A DNA stretch of 64,000 nucleotides from Gallaecimonas pentaromativorans (GTDB lineage: Bacteria; Pseudomonadota; Gammaproteobacteria; Enterobacterales; Gallaecimonadaceae), in the NCBI RefSeq assembly GCF_003751625.1, contig NZ_RJUL01000005.1:62001-126000 (forward strand). The letters are read 5' to 3'. Positions within the stretch are counted from its first letter, which is position 1, and each line of letters starts with the position of its first letter. Under the pieces are notes generated by a model, which made no database searches, was not told where the DNA came from, and saw only the letters and a program-made list of their open reading frames with translations. The position numbers and the translations under genes were made by a program. Shown here piece after piece: positions 36,289 to 46,210 of the stretch.

Positions 36289-37260
36289 ATGCGTAAAAGT
36301 GCGGTTTCTCTTTTTAAAGGTTCGGATTTGTCTCGAGATACGCTTTCACATTTGCTTCGTTTAATGGAGCTGAAAACCGTCTTTGCCGGCGGGCTGCATG
36401 CCGGTGGTGACTGGAGCCTGAGTTTTGCCTCGCCCCAGAAAGTAAAATTCATGATGGTTGGCCGAGGCAACTGTGCACTGCAGTTCCATGGCACCGATAC
36501 CCTGGTGCCATTGGCCTGCGGTGATATTGTGCTGCTCAATAAAAGTGGCCCTTTTACCATTGGTAGCCATAGCGCCTTATTAGCCAATTTGCCGCAGCAG
36601 TCAGCCAGTCAGGTTTTTGAAGATAAAAGCCAGGCCATGGTGCAGGTTGGCGAAGGGCGGGATCTGATCCTGCTCGGTTGCCATTTGGATGTGGAACAAT
36701 CGTCATATAGCGATCTATTCCTCAGTAGCCTGCCGGCTTTTTCCTTGATCCCTGCCAATAGTCCGGCAGCATCCAAGCTCAAGTGGTTGATAGAGTCAGT
36801 ATTGGATGAAGCCAGTGACATTCGCCCCGGAACGGAGCTGGCCATGGCCAATATCATCAATATGATTTTCATCCATTTGCTGCGTGATCGGCTGTTCTTA
36901 GAGCCGGTTACCGAAGCGAGCTTGCTAAACGCCCTAAGCGATAACAGGTTAGAAAAAGCCATTGGTTTGATGCATCAGCAGCCCGAGCAAGCATGGACGC
37001 TGGCTGAATTAGCCAAGACGGTGGCCATGTCCCGCACTACTTTTGCAACCCGCTTTAAAGAGGCGGCCGGTATTGCGCCCTTGGCTTATTTAACCAAGCT
37101 GCGTATGGCCCTGGCGCAGCGCCTACTTCGCCAGGGGAAGCAATCTCTGGAACAAGTAGCAAGCGCCGTGGGGTATGGGTCTGAGGCGGCTTTCAGTACC
37201 GCCTTTAAAAGACTGGTAGGGCAATCCCCTGCTCTTTGGCGGCGCACGCGGGTCGGGTAA
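36289..37260 (+). CDS. AraC-family regulator, likely controller of the SDR gene
   Basis: About 323 residues: N-terminal cupin-6 domain (LVPLACGDIVLLNKSGPF) and a C-terminal AraC DNA-binding domain (TLAELAKTVAMSRTTFATRFKEAAG; LEQVASAVGYGSEAAFSTAFKRLVGQSP). The start is uncertain: ATG 36289 is used, but GTG at 36250 or 36268 is possible and none has a good ribosome site. Same architecture as the regulator at 26058-26969. Confidence 0.87.
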   Translation: MRKSAVSLFKGSDLSRDTLSHLLRLMELKTVFAGGLHAGGDWSLSFASPQKVKFMMVGRGNCALQFHGTDTLVPLACGDIVLLNKSGPFTIGSHSALLANLPQQSASQVFEDKSQAMVQVGEGRDLILLGCHLDVEQSSYSDLFLSSLPAFSLIPANSPAASKLKWLIESVLDEASDIRPGTELAMANIINMIFIHLLRDRLFLEPVTEASLLNALSDNRLEKAIGLMHQQPEQAWTLAELAKTVAMSRTTFATRFKEAAGIAPLAYLTKLRMALAQRLLRQGKQSLEQVASAVGYGSEAAFSTAFKRLVGQSPALWRRTRVG

Positions 37261-37263
37261 AGG

Positions 37264-37530
37264 CTATTTTGCCAGACGGCGGGCGCGGACAATGCGCCCG
37301 CTTTCTTTTAAGGTGATCTCCACGGCGCCGTGGGCCACGGCCAGGGCGCGCATGTCCTGGTTGATGTCGTAATGGCTCTTGTGGGTGCCGGGGTGCTGGT
37401 GCCAGCGCCGCTGCATGCCGATTTTCTCGGCCATGGCATGAAGTTCGGCCTCGGTGTCGGCCAGCATATGGCACATCACCATGCCCCGAAAGGGCGCTTG
37501 CATGTTGTCTACGTATACCGCCACGGGCAT
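37264..37530 (-). CDS. DUF4031 family protein
   Basis: 88 residues matching the DUF4031 pattern: VAVYVDNMQAPFRGMVMCHMLADTEAELHAMAEKIG then WHQHPGTHKSHYDI. The conserved Asp and His residues suggest an enzyme or metal binding, but no function is known. The ATG at 37530 begins just before the conserved block; the frame is open to 37593. Confidence 0.8.
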   Translation of the reverse strand: MPVAVYVDNMQAPFRGMVMCHMLADTEAELHAMAEKIGMQRRWHQHPGTHKSHYDINQDMRALAVAHGAVEITLKESGRIVRARRLAK

Positions 37531-37647
37531 GCTCGCTTGCTTAAAAAACGCCCGCACTTTACCAAAGCCGGGGGCTGGCGGCAAAGGTCGCAACCGCGGC
37601 GGCTATTGGTAATAATGGCGCCACCGCTTCTCGCAAAGGCAACGTGC

Positions 37648-38457
37648 ATGACCAAACCGCAAGGCCCCAAGGGCCAGTTGCAAGGGGATATCTTCTGGTC
37701 TAACGGCCAGCAGCCCCTGGCCGAGGCGCAGGTGGCGCTGCTTAAGGCCGTTGAGCAAAGCGGCTCCATTTCCAAGGCCGCCAAGCTGGTGGGCATCAGC
37801 TACAAAACCGCCTGGGATCGCATCGATGCCATGAACAATATGTCGAGCCAAGCGCTGGTAAGCCGCACCACCGGCGGCGCCCAGGGTGGCGGCACCCGGC
37901 TCACCGAACATGGCCTTCGCATTGTGGCGGGCTTTGAGCAGCTACAAGACGAGCACCGGCGCTTTATCGCCCAACTGGGCCACAAGGTGCAGTCGCTTAA
38001 CGATGTGGCGTCATTTATGAAAGGAGGCAGCTTGCATACCAGCGCCAGGAACCAGTTTCGCGGCTTGATTCGCCGCATTAGTGCCAGCGCCATCAACACC
38101 GAAGTGGAGTTGGATATCGGCGCCGGCCAGCCGCTGGTGGCGATGATCACCCGCGACAGCGTCGAGCGCCTGGGCTTGCTGGAGGGCAGCGAGGTTATCG
38201 CCTTAGTGAAAGCCTCATCGGTGATAGTAAGCACTGACACGGCCATTCAAACCAGCGCCCGCAACAAGCTGGTGGGCAAGGTAGCCAGGGTGCTCACCGG
38301 CAGCGTCAACAGCGATATCACCATCGATATCGGCGGCAACAAGGCGGTGAGCGCCATCGTCACCAACGAAAGCGCTAAAAACCTGGCCCTTGCCGAAGGG
38401 ATAGAAGCCTGCGCCCTTTTTAAAGCGCCCAGCGTCATTTTGCTCAAAGAAGGTTAA
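37648..38457 (+). CDS. modE: Molybdate-responsive regulator ModE
   Basis: 269 residues: N-terminal winged helix (GSISKAAKLVGISYKTAWDRIDAMNN) and two tandem Mop/TOBE domains (TSARNQFRGLIRRISASAINTEVELDIG and TSARNKLVGKVARVLTGSVNSDITIDIG), the molybdate-binding part. ModE bound to molybdate represses modABC and activates molybdoenzyme genes. Convergent with modC, overlapping it by 4 bp. A matching ModE box lies before modA. Confidence 0.95.
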   Translation: MTKPQGPKGQLQGDIFWSNGQQPLAEAQVALLKAVEQSGSISKAAKLVGISYKTAWDRIDAMNNMSSQALVSRTTGGAQGGGTRLTEHGLRIVAGFEQLQDEHRRFIAQLGHKVQSLNDVASFMKGGSLHTSARNQFRGLIRRISASAINTEVELDIGAGQPLVAMITRDSVERLGLLEGSEVIALVKASSVIVSTDTAIQTSARNKLVGKVARVLTGSVNSDITIDIGGNKAVSAIVTNESAKNLALAEGIEACALFKAPSVILLKEG

Positions 38458-39551
38458 CGGACAATCGCCACCGATTTTATCTGCGCCCACAAAGATTGCC
38501 CTGGCTGCAAGGCAAGGGTGCTGGCCGAGCGGCGGGTAAGGCGGGCAATGAGGTGGTCGTTTTGGGCCTTAAGGCGCACCAGCACCATGGCGTCGTCTTT
38601 GTCTGGCACCATTTGCTCCACCTCGACCGCCAGCAGGTTAAGGATGCTCGAATCGCTGTGGCGGCTAAGGCTCAGGCTCACGTCTCTGGCCTGAACCCGA
38701 AGCCGCACCGGGCTGCCCAAGGTATCGCCGCTGTCTCTGACCCAAAGCGCGCCGCCCGGGCAGGCCACCTTGGCCAGATGCCATTGGCTATCGCGCTCCG
38801 CCAGCTGGCCTTGCCAGACCACGCTGGCGTCGTCCCCTGCCGGCAGCGGTAAATCGAGGCGCGAAAGCACCTCCCCCACGGCTCCTTCGGCCTTTACCTT
38901 GCCACTTTGCATCACCACCACATGGTCGGCCAGGCGCGCCACTTCATCCATGGCGTGGCTGACATACACCACCGGCAGCGCAAAGCTGGTACGCAGCTTT
39001 TCAAGGTAGGGCAAAATTTCTTGCTTGCGCGCCATATCAAGGGCGGCCAGGGGCTCGTCCATCAACAATAGGCTGGGCTGGATCAACAGCGCCCGGGCAA
39101 TGGCCACCCGCTGGCGCTCGCCGCCGGAGAGTTGGTGCGGGTATCGCCCCAGCAGCGGCTCGATGCCCATCACCGCCAGCACCTTTTGATAGAGCGCCAC
39201 GGGGGTGGCTTTACCAGAGCGCTTGGTGGCGTAATCGAGGTTGCCTTTGGCGGTGAGGTGCGGGAACAGGCTCGATTCTTGAAACACATACCCCAGCGGC
39301 CTTTTGTGGGTTTTCAAAAAGAGGCCCTGGTCTTGCCAGGTATCGCCATTGACCTTCAGGCGCCCCACCGGGGCGCGCTCAAGGCCGGCCAGGCAGCGCA
39401 GCAAGGTGGTTTTGCCGGAGCCTGAGTGGCCGAAAATGGCGCTGACCCCTTGGCCGGGCAGGGTGAGGTCAACATCCAGGTTAAAGGCCGACTCGCCCTT
39501 GCCGGTCAGCCCCAGCGCAAAACGGGCTTCGATACCGTGTTTAGACACCAT
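38454..39551 (-). CDS. modC: Molybdate ABC transporter ATP-binding protein ModC
   Basis: About 365 residues: Walker A GHSGSGKTT, signature LSGGERQRVAIARALL, Walker B LLLMDEPLAALD, then a C-terminal TOBE domain (about 290-360; VRLRVQARDVSLSLSRHSDSSILN) typical of ModC. Energises molybdate uptake with ModA and ModB. Last gene of modABC. Start is uncertain between ATG 39551 and GTG 39554. Confidence 0.95.
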   Translation of the reverse strand: MVSKHGIEARFALGLTGKGESAFNLDVDLTLPGQGVSAIFGHSGSGKTTLLRCLAGLERAPVGRLKVNGDTWQDQGLFLKTHKRPLGYVFQESSLFPHLTAKGNLDYATKRSGKATPVALYQKVLAVMGIEPLLGRYPHQLSGGERQRVAIARALLIQPSLLLMDEPLAALDMARKQEILPYLEKLRTSFALPVVYVSHAMDEVARLADHVVVMQSGKVKAEGAVGEVLSRLDLPLPAGDDASVVWQGQLAERDSQWHLAKVACPGGALWVRDSGDTLGSPVRLRVQARDVSLSLSRHSDSSILNLLAVEVEQMVPDKDDAMVLVRLKAQNDHLIARLTRRSASTLALQPGQSLWAQIKSVAIVR

Positions 39552-39557
39552 CACTCC

Positions 39558-40244
39558 TTACCTGAGGCCCCACAGGCTGCTTTTACGTTGCAGGCTGTAA
39601 AGCCCCAGCAGCACCACAAAGGCAAAAACAACCATGGCGGCGCTTAGCATCTGGGCATGGCCGTATTCCAGGGCCTCGACGTGGTCATAAATTTGTACCG
39701 ACACCACCCGGGTCTGGCCGGGGATATTGCCGCCTATCATCAGCACCACCCCAAATTCCCCCACGGTGTGGGCAAAGCCCAGCACGGCGGCGGTTATAAA
39801 ACCGGGTTTGGCAAGGGGCAGCACCACGCTGAAAAACCGGTCCCAGGGGCCGGCCCTTAAGGTGGCGGCCACTTCCAAAGGCCGCTCGCCTATGGCTTCC
39901 ATGGCGTTTTGCAGCGGCTGGACCACAAAGGGCAGCGAATAAATCACCGACGCCACCACCAGCCCCCAGAAGGTAAAGGGCAGGGTGCCAAGGCCAAGGG
40001 CGCTGGTGGCCTTGCCCACAAAACCGTTAGGGCCCATGGCGATGAGCAGGTAAAAGCCCAGCACCGTTGGCGGCAGCACCAGCGGCAGGGCCACCAGGGC
40101 GCCGATGGGCCCTTTAAGCCAGGAGCGGGTGCGGGCCAGCCACCAGGCGATGGGGGTACCCAACAGCAGCAGCAGCGCGGTAACGGTGCTGGCCAGCTTC
40201 AGGGTGAGCCAAACGGCGGTAAGGTCAGCGTCGGAAAAAGCCAT
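39558..40244 (-). CDS. modB: Molybdate ABC transporter permease ModB
   Basis: 228 residues, five membrane helices, with the EAA-loop ATPase contact ([39 protein letters not shown]). Signature sequences: [50 protein letters not shown]. Lies 8 bp after modA and 6 bp before modC, in one operon. Confidence 0.95.
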   Translation of the reverse strand: MAFSDADLTAVWLTLKLASTVTALLLLLGTPIAWWLARTRSWLKGPIGALVALPLVLPPTVLGFYLLIAMGPNGFVGKATSALGLGTLPFTFWGLVVASVIYSLPFVVQPLQNAMEAIGERPLEVAATLRAGPWDRFFSVVLPLAKPGFITAAVLGFAHTVGEFGVVLMIGGNIPGQTRVVSVQIYDHVEALEYGHAQMLSAAMVVFAFVVLLGLYSLQRKSSLWGLR

Positions 40245-40252
40245 GGATGGGG

Positions 40253-41029
<777 letters not shown>

Positions 41030-41067
41030 TCATTTTGATGCTTGTCATTCTAAAGCATTCTGCTTAC

Positions 41068-41091
41068 CGTTATATAGCGTTTTATATATCG
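41068..41091. promoter_or_regulatory. ModE box between modA and a divergent porin
   Basis: CGTTATATA, six bases (GCGTTT), TATATATCG. This matches the ModE consensus CGNTATATA-N6-TATATAACG at all but one or two positions. It lies 60 bp before modA and 86 bp before the porin start, so it can control both. Confidence 0.8.
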
Positions 41092-41176
41092 AATATTTAA
41101 AAGTCATGGATCCAGCATCTCGGCTGTGAAAGCGACATTTCTTATTTTTTTATTTTCTTTTTTGGGAGCTCAAGTC

Positions 41177-42457
41177 ATGAAGAAAGGGCAATCCTTAGGG
41201 GTGTTGTTGCCTTTGGCATCGCTGCTGTTCTGTTCCTCGGCGGTGTTGGCCGCAGAGGCCTCACCTTGGCAATTCGACGGCCAGTACCGGCTGCGTTATG
41301 AAAGCCTGCAAAACGCCTACCGCGCCAATGCCCATGGCGACGACAGCGTGCTGGCCTCGCAGCTTTTGGCCAGCCTCAAATACCAGGGCGAGAACCTCCT
41401 TGGCCAGGTAGAGCTGGAAGATGCCCGCACCTGGCTCGACGACAGCGGCACCCCCCTTGGCAGCGATGATGTCAACACCCTTGAGCCCCTGCAGGCCTGG
41501 CTTGGCTGGCATGACGGCGACAAATGGCAGGTGCGGGTTGGCCGCCAGACCCTGGATCTCGGCAGCCGCCGACTGATGGCCCGCCAGCGTTTTCGTAACA
41601 CCATCAACGCTTTTGACGGTATTTACGGCAGTTATAACGACGGCTTTGCCACCTGGCAGGGGTTTTACTTCAACCCGGTGACCATCCGCCCCGATAACCG
41701 CCAGGACCTTGACCACAACAAGACCCACCTGGACAAAGAAAGCAACGACCACGTCTGGGGCCTGGACTGGAACCACAAGGGCGCCACCGACTGGGAGCTT
41801 TACTACTACGGCACCGACAGCAATCGTGGCCAGCTTAAATTGAGCACCCTGGGCTTTCGCAACCTCAACGCCATCGCCGCCAACCAGTGGCACTACGAGG
41901 TGGAAGCGGCCTACCAGTTTGGTGACAACGGCGATTTGGACGTCAACGCCGGTATGTTCCACGGCGAAATCGGCTACCAGTTCGATGACGCCCTGGCTTC
42001 GCGCCTGTCATTGCTGGCCGATTACGCCAGTGGCGACAGCGATCCGAACGACGGCAAATCCCAGCGCTTTAACACCCTGTTCGGGGTAAGCCGCTTCGAC
42101 TTTGGCCCTACCGGCATCTACGGCGCCTTTGCCCGCACCAACATCATCTCCCCCGGCGTGCAGTGGGATTTCAAACCCGCTATCGGCAAAAGCGCTTTTA
42201 TCGCCTACCGCGCCTTGTGGCTGGCCTCGGCCCACGATTCGCAATCGCGCTCCGGGCTGCGTGATACCAGCGGCGACAGCGGCCGCTTTGTCGGCCATCA
42301 AATCGAGGCCCGCTGGCGCATCGATTTGATGAAGCAGCTGCAGCTGGAGATTGGCGCGGCCTACCTCATCAAGGGCGAGTTCTTCCGTGATGCCCCCAGC
42401 GCCCCGGACGACGGCAACACCCGCTACTTCTACACCCAGGCCACCTACAAGTTCTAA
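41177..42457 (+). CDS. Alginate-export-type porin divergent from modABC
   Basis: 426 residues with a signal peptide (LLPLASLLFCSSAVLA) and a beta-barrel of the Alginate_exp family: FDGQYRLRYESLQNAYR, VRVGRQTLDLGSRRLMARQRFRNTINAFDGIYG, SRLSLLADYASGDSDPNDGKSQRFNTLFG, ending in YKF. The ATG at 41177 opens the signal peptide. Since it shares a control region and a ModE box with modABC, it may admit molybdate or another oxyanion through the outer membrane. That function is inference. Confidence 0.85.
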   Translation: MKKGQSLGVLLPLASLLFCSSAVLAAEASPWQFDGQYRLRYESLQNAYRANAHGDDSVLASQLLASLKYQGENLLGQVELEDARTWLDDSGTPLGSDDVNTLEPLQAWLGWHDGDKWQVRVGRQTLDLGSRRLMARQRFRNTINAFDGIYGSYNDGFATWQGFYFNPVTIRPDNRQDLDHNKTHLDKESNDHVWGLDWNHKGATDWELYYYGTDSNRGQLKLSTLGFRNLNAIAANQWHYEVEAAYQFGDNGDLDVNAGMFHGEIGYQFDDALASRLSLLADYASGDSDPNDGKSQRFNTLFGVSRFDFGPTGIYGAFARTNIISPGVQWDFKPAIGKSAFIAYRALWLASAHDSQSRSGLRDTSGDSGRFVGHQIEARWRIDLMKQLQLEIGAAYLIKGEFFRDAPSAPDDGNTRYFYTQATYKF

Positions 42458-42473
42458 AGGCCAGGCCGCTAAA

Positions 42474-42502
42474 AAGCGCTTCTTGATGAAGCGCTTTTTT
42501 TT
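42474..42502 (+). terminator. Terminator after the ModE-linked porin
   Basis: Stem AAGCGCTTC, loop TTGAT, stem GAAGCGCTT, then a run of T. Confidence 0.92.
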
Positions 42503-42682
42503 TATCGGCAACGCCCCCTTTTTACGCCGCCCACCGGCACTGATAGATAGGGTTGATTAGCGCTTCAAATTCATTGGCCTGTGCCGCTTTTTGTTACCGC
42601 TCAGGCGAGCTTGGCGTTGTGAATCGCCCCTACTTTCCTAGACACCTCAAGAGCCTCAAACTGAGGTCATTCAGGAGGTGTT

Positions 42683-42964
42683 ATGAGCAAGCAGCAACGT
42701 TACACGGAAGAATTCAAACTGGCCGCCGTCAAGCAGGTGACTGAGCGCAATTATCCAGTGGCAGAGGTCGCTGAGCGACTGGGTGTTTCCAGCCACAGCC
42801 TTTACGCCTGGCTCAAACGCTACAGCCAGCCCGAAGGCCAGCAACAGCATGACTCAAGCCAGCAAGCCGAAATTCGGCGCCTCAAGGCTGAACTGCGTCG
42901 CGTCACCGATGAGCGAGATATCTTAAAAAAGGCCGCCGCGTACTTTGCCAAGCTGTCAGGGTAA
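42683..42964 (+). CDS. IS3-family OrfA
   Basis: 93 residues with the helix-turn-helix of IS3 OrfA (YTEEFKLAAVKQVTERNYPVAEVAERLGVSSHSLYAWLKRY) and a leucine-zipper-like C-terminus ending DERDILKKAAAYFAKLSG. GGAGG lies 6 bases before the ATG. A slippery A6G motif at 42925-42931 sits in frame as A AAA AAG, the usual programmed -1 site for OrfAB. Confidence 0.93.
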   Translation: MSKQQRYTEEFKLAAVKQVTERNYPVAEVAERLGVSSHSLYAWLKRYSQPEGQQQHDSSQQAEIRRLKAELRRVTDERDILKKAAAYFAKLSG

Positions 42965-43832
42965 GGTACGCCTTCATCCGGGAACACTCATCCACACATC
43001 CCATCCGCAGACTGTGTCGGATGATGAATGTCCACCCGAGCGGTTATTACGCCTGGCAGCACCAGCCTTTATCTGCCCGAGCTCTGGAAGACCAACGCCT
43101 CCTGGGACAGATCAAACAATGTTGGCTAGAAAGCGGGGGCGTCTATGGTTATCGCAAGATCCGGGATGACCTGCGCGAGATGGGCGAGACCTGTGGTAAA
43201 CACCGGGTAGCGCGATTAATGCGTCATGAAGGTTTACGTTCACAAACCGGTTATCGTCGCCGTCCCGGTCATTATGGTGGCCGGCCAACAGTGGTTGCAC
43301 CGAATCATCTTGAACGCCAGTTCGATGTGACTGAGCCAAATAAGGTTTGGGTAACGGACATCACCTATATCCGAACCCATGAAGGCTGGCTCTATCTGGC
43401 TGCGGTATTGGATTTGTTCTCACGACAAGTCATTGGGTGGTCAATGGGGCCCCGGATCGAGAGCTGGCCATCAGCGCGTTACTGATGGCGGTGTGGCGAC
43501 GGCGGCCCGAGCAGGAAGTGCTGGTTCATTCCGACCAAGGTAGCCAGTTTAGCAGCTATGACTGGCAGGATTTTTTGCGGGAGCACCGGCTCAAGGGCAG
43601 CATGAGCAGACGCGGCAATTGTCATGACAACGCAGTGGCGGAGAGTTTCTTCCAGCTCCTAAAACGCGAGCGGATCCGACGTAAAACCTATACGGATCGC
43701 GAGGAGGCCCGACAGGATGTATTCAATTACATTGAAATGTTTTACAACCCCAAGCGTCGGCATAGTTTCAACAATGGACTATCGCCAGTAGAGTGTGAAA
43801 AGCAATATTTCGAACGGCTCAAAAGTGTCTAA
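42931..43832 (+). pseudogene. IS3-family OrfB transposase, frameshifted
   Basis: From the -1 frameshift the reading RYAFIREHSSTHPIRRLCR leads into the orfB frame (first ATG 43021). The DDE core starts as VWVTDITYI and continues to VIGWSMG, then the frame is lost near 43446-43455 at GGGGCCCC. The second half (DRELAISALLMAVW, HSDQGSQF, NAVAESFFQLLKRE) is in another frame to 43832. One missing or extra base explains it. DDE residues Asp, Asp and Glu remain but in two frames, so the copy is probably dead unless this is a sequencing error. Confidence 0.88.
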
Positions 43833-43852
43833 AGAAGCCGGGGCGATTCACG

Positions 43853-43984
43853 AATAAGCTGATATTCAAGTCCAAGGAACAGCGAGGTCAGTTTCTTTAC
43901 TGTAGTGAAAAACTGAAAGTATTGTGCGAACAGCATGACCTCAAGGGTCTTCGGTTCGATAGTGACCTATTAGCCATTTCTTGA
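43853..43984 (+). pseudogene. C-terminal remnant of an Imm11-like (DUF1629) immunity protein
   Basis: An open frame directly after the IS3 right end gives GQFLYCSEKLKVLCEQHDLKGLRFD before the stop. That pattern, a strand, then SEKLK, then LKGxRF, is the usual end of Imm11/DUF1629 proteins that protect against polymorphic toxins. The gene's first part was removed by the IS. Assignment rests on a short stretch and is tentative. Confidence 0.45.
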
Positions 43985-43994
43985 TGGCTTCATA

Positions 43995-44266
43995 ATGCAG
44001 GGACGCATAGTGATTACTAAGGTTCTCCGAATTAAAGATGACAGCGAGCACTATCTGATCTCAGGGCTAGGCCATTGCGAACTGAGAAAGGTGCACGAGA
44101 CATTTTCCACAACAAGGGCCATATTGGCTCAGTCAAGTACTAACGAGTCAGTAAAAGAGCTTTGGAAGCCGGTCGATTTTAGTATGAACGATGCGACTCG
44201 TGCCCAAAAGGGCGCAAAAATGCCCGATATAGCCCTTTGGAAGTGTGGCTTTATCCTCCATCAGCG
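43995..44266 (+). pseudogene. N-terminal remnant of a second Imm11-like immunity protein
   Basis: Starts 10 bp after the previous remnant (ATG 43995 or GTG 44010). The translation holds ELWKPVDFSMND, then KMPDIALWKCGFILHQRAY, as in the N-terminal half of Imm11/DUF1629 proteins. It then runs into transposase DNA and loses its C-terminus. Two tandem copies of one immunity family suggest an old polyimmunity or toxin-cassette tail. Tentative. Confidence 0.4.
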
Positions 44267-45030
44267 CGCCTATCAGTGTGACGACGACCCGCCTTTGAGG
44301 AGCGTTTATCACGGCACTGTTTAGCCGCAGCTTTAAAGAGATATAGGTGGCAGTTTATCGGGCTTTTACGGCCCAATAGTCCCGCCCCCAAATATTGCGC
44401 CTTGGTATTGGCGCTGGGATAAAAGGTTTTATTACTCTGCCAATGCTGGCTGTCATGGCGCTTAAAGCCCACGTCACCACGCACCCGGCCCAACCAAAAC
44501 CAGCCAAGGGCATCGACTGCCCGAAACCACGGGTTGCGATACCCGGCATCGGTGACGATAAGGGGGCAGCAGCCTTGAGGCAGGACCGCCGCCAACTCCT
44601 GCAAAAACGGGTTATGGCTAACCGGGGAGTTGTATTGGGCGAAGGGAAACACCCGCTCATACAGCACCACCGAGCGCCCTTGCACACTGACTGATGCCCG
44701 CAAGGTCAAATGCCGTGTCTGCTCCCGTACATCCGACCAATCCACCAAGATGATGGGCATTGGGTTGGCGCCACACAATAAATGGGCATGCCAGCGATAA
44801 ATGGCAAGGCGCTCCGAATGAAGCTGCGTATTACCCAGCAGACGGTCCATGCGTTTGATGTTGTGCTTGGGCGCAACCTTGCCGGTGATGTTGCGGCCCA
44901 GTTGGGTGAGCGAAAGCTGCTGGCCGTCCAACAAGGCCCTGGTGGCCGTCATCAGCGAAGACAGCCGTTTGGCATGGATGGCAGGGCATTGTTTTTTAAG
45001 CAAATCATGTAAGATACGAATGTCGTGCAT
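44266..45030 (-). pseudogene. IS4-family transposase, 3'-truncated
   Basis: The N-terminal half is well kept: MHDIRILHDLLKKQC, APKHNIKRMDRLLGNTQLH, IILVDWSDVRE (first DDE Asp) and IVTDAGYRNPWFRAVDALGWFWLGRVRGDV (second Asp). Normal length is near 400 residues; homology here stops at about residue 235 (CHLYLFKAAAKQ), so the catalytic Glu region is missing. It lies against the Imm11 fragment on one side and an IS5 remnant on the other. Confidence 0.85.
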
Positions 45031-45088
45031 GGTGCTGTAGCTAATTGGTTTTTGGCGAAATGGATTAGATCAGACAGCACCATGCACG
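45024..45088. repeat. 15-bp inverted repeat over the IS4-type transposase start
   Basis: CGTGCATGGTGCTGT at 45024-45038 and its perfect inverse at 45074-45088. The first arm covers the transposase start codon (minus strand, ATG 45028-45030). In read-through RNA from outside, the arms would pair and hide the start, a protection known for IS10 and similar elements. Confidence 0.6.
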
Positions 45089-45125
45089 TCTACCCAATTG
45101 AAAAATAAAGCGTTTATCTGGGGAT

Positions 45126-45754
45126 TCCCTAGACAGCTGCATCAGTAAGCGCGCCAAGATGGTCAACATCCAGTACCGCCTACCCAGTAAAGGGGCGGTG
45201 GCCCACTTGGTTATCGACGCCACAGGCCTAAAAGTCTTTGACGAAGGCGAATGGAAACAACGTAAGTACGGTAAGGAGCAGAGCACCTAGCGGTGGACGC
45301 CCAAACTCATGAGGCAATTGGTGCCGAAGTGAGCTTGGAAAGCGTGGGAGACAGTGAAGTCCTACCTGGCCTGCTCAATCCGCTGCGCCGCCATATCCAT
45401 CAGGTCAGTGCTGACGGCGCCTACAACAGCAAAACCTGCCACCGACGCCTGCAAAAGAAAGGCGCCAAAGCCACTATTCCACCCCGTAAAACAGCGGGCT
45501 TTTGGGAGGAAGGGCATCCACGAAACGACGCCGTGGCGGCACTGAAAGCCGGGCAACTGGCGGAATGGAAAAAGGAAAGCGGCTATCACCAACGGTCAAA
45601 AGCGGAAACAGCGATGTCCCGTTACAAGCAGCTCATCAGCCCGAAGCTCAGCCTGCGCAGTCACAACGGCCAGGTTGCCGAGGCCCTGGCTGAGGTGAAG
45701 GTGATGAACAAAATGCTGACCTTAGGCATGCCTGAACGCCTGCCGGTCAGCTAA
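45126..45754 (+). pseudogene. IS5-family transposase remnant
   Basis: Begins inside the protein (DSCISKRAKMVNIQYRLPSKGAVAHLVIDATGLKVF, with the first DDE Asp). The frame is broken near 45285 by loss of about 20 bases between the GKE and HLAVD segments, then continues as AVDAQTHEAIGAEVSLESVGDSEVLPGLL and SADGAYNSKTCH to RSKAETAMSRYKQL and KMLTLGMP. The N-terminal third is absent. Not functional. Confidence 0.85.
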
Positions 45755-46210
45755 GGGCGCCAAGCCCATTAGGGGACTGCGTTTCCTTGTCGGATTGGAA
45801 ACAACGCCGTTGAGTAGTTGTAGCATGTTGAGAACCCGGTGTCCGGCGGTAGGTGTTTGTTTGGCGACAGATCTGATCGCGCAAACGGACCCGGGTTCCC
45901 TTCCTTGAGTAATCTACTATTCTGAACAGCTATTTAGCTAAAACCGGAGCTTTAAATAGTACAAGGTGATCTACCATCCTGCACAGCTATTTAGACTAAT
46001 TTTAAGTAGGAATTATATTAAGTAGCTAGTATCTATTTTATGTCACACTACCTATAGTTACAGAAAATTCAGAGCAGACATAGCATCCTTTGACTCACCC
46101 TCTATCAAAAAAAATATAATAACTTGCTTCATTTTCATGAAGTCCTTAATGGATTTTTATGCCTCATAAAAACTGACATTAAATATGAATGTAAGCTCAA
46201 TATATTAAGA
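45755..46210. other. Gene-less, structured stretch after the IS5 remnant
   Basis: Holds a 67-nt region able to form a long stem (13 pairs with one bulge: GAACCCGG-T-GTCCG at 45832-45845 with its inverse at 45886-45898, and an inner GCGACAGATCTGATCGC hairpin). It also has an imperfect 29-bp direct repeat (45909-45937 and 45966-45994, 25 of 29 identical) around ACAGCTATTTAG. The rest is AT-rich and shows no gene. Confidence 0.5.

Larger units (their letters stand above)
42620..43850 (+). mobile_element. IS3-family insertion sequence
   Basis: About 1231 bp. Left end TGAATCGCCCC and right end GGGGCGATTCA are inverted copies; the left continues as TACTTTCCTAGACA and the right, inverted, as GGCTTCTTTAGACA. 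It encodes OrfA and a broken OrfB in the -1 frame. No direct repeat flanks it (TTG on the left, CGA on the right), so one side may have been lost or rearranged. It separates the porin region from the immunity-gene remnants. Confidence 0.85.

Noticed and set aside
45831-45900. Possible integron attC site
   Set aside because: The fold is suggestive but the core RYYYAAC and GTTRRRY sites are not at the ends, and no integrase or cassette is nearby.
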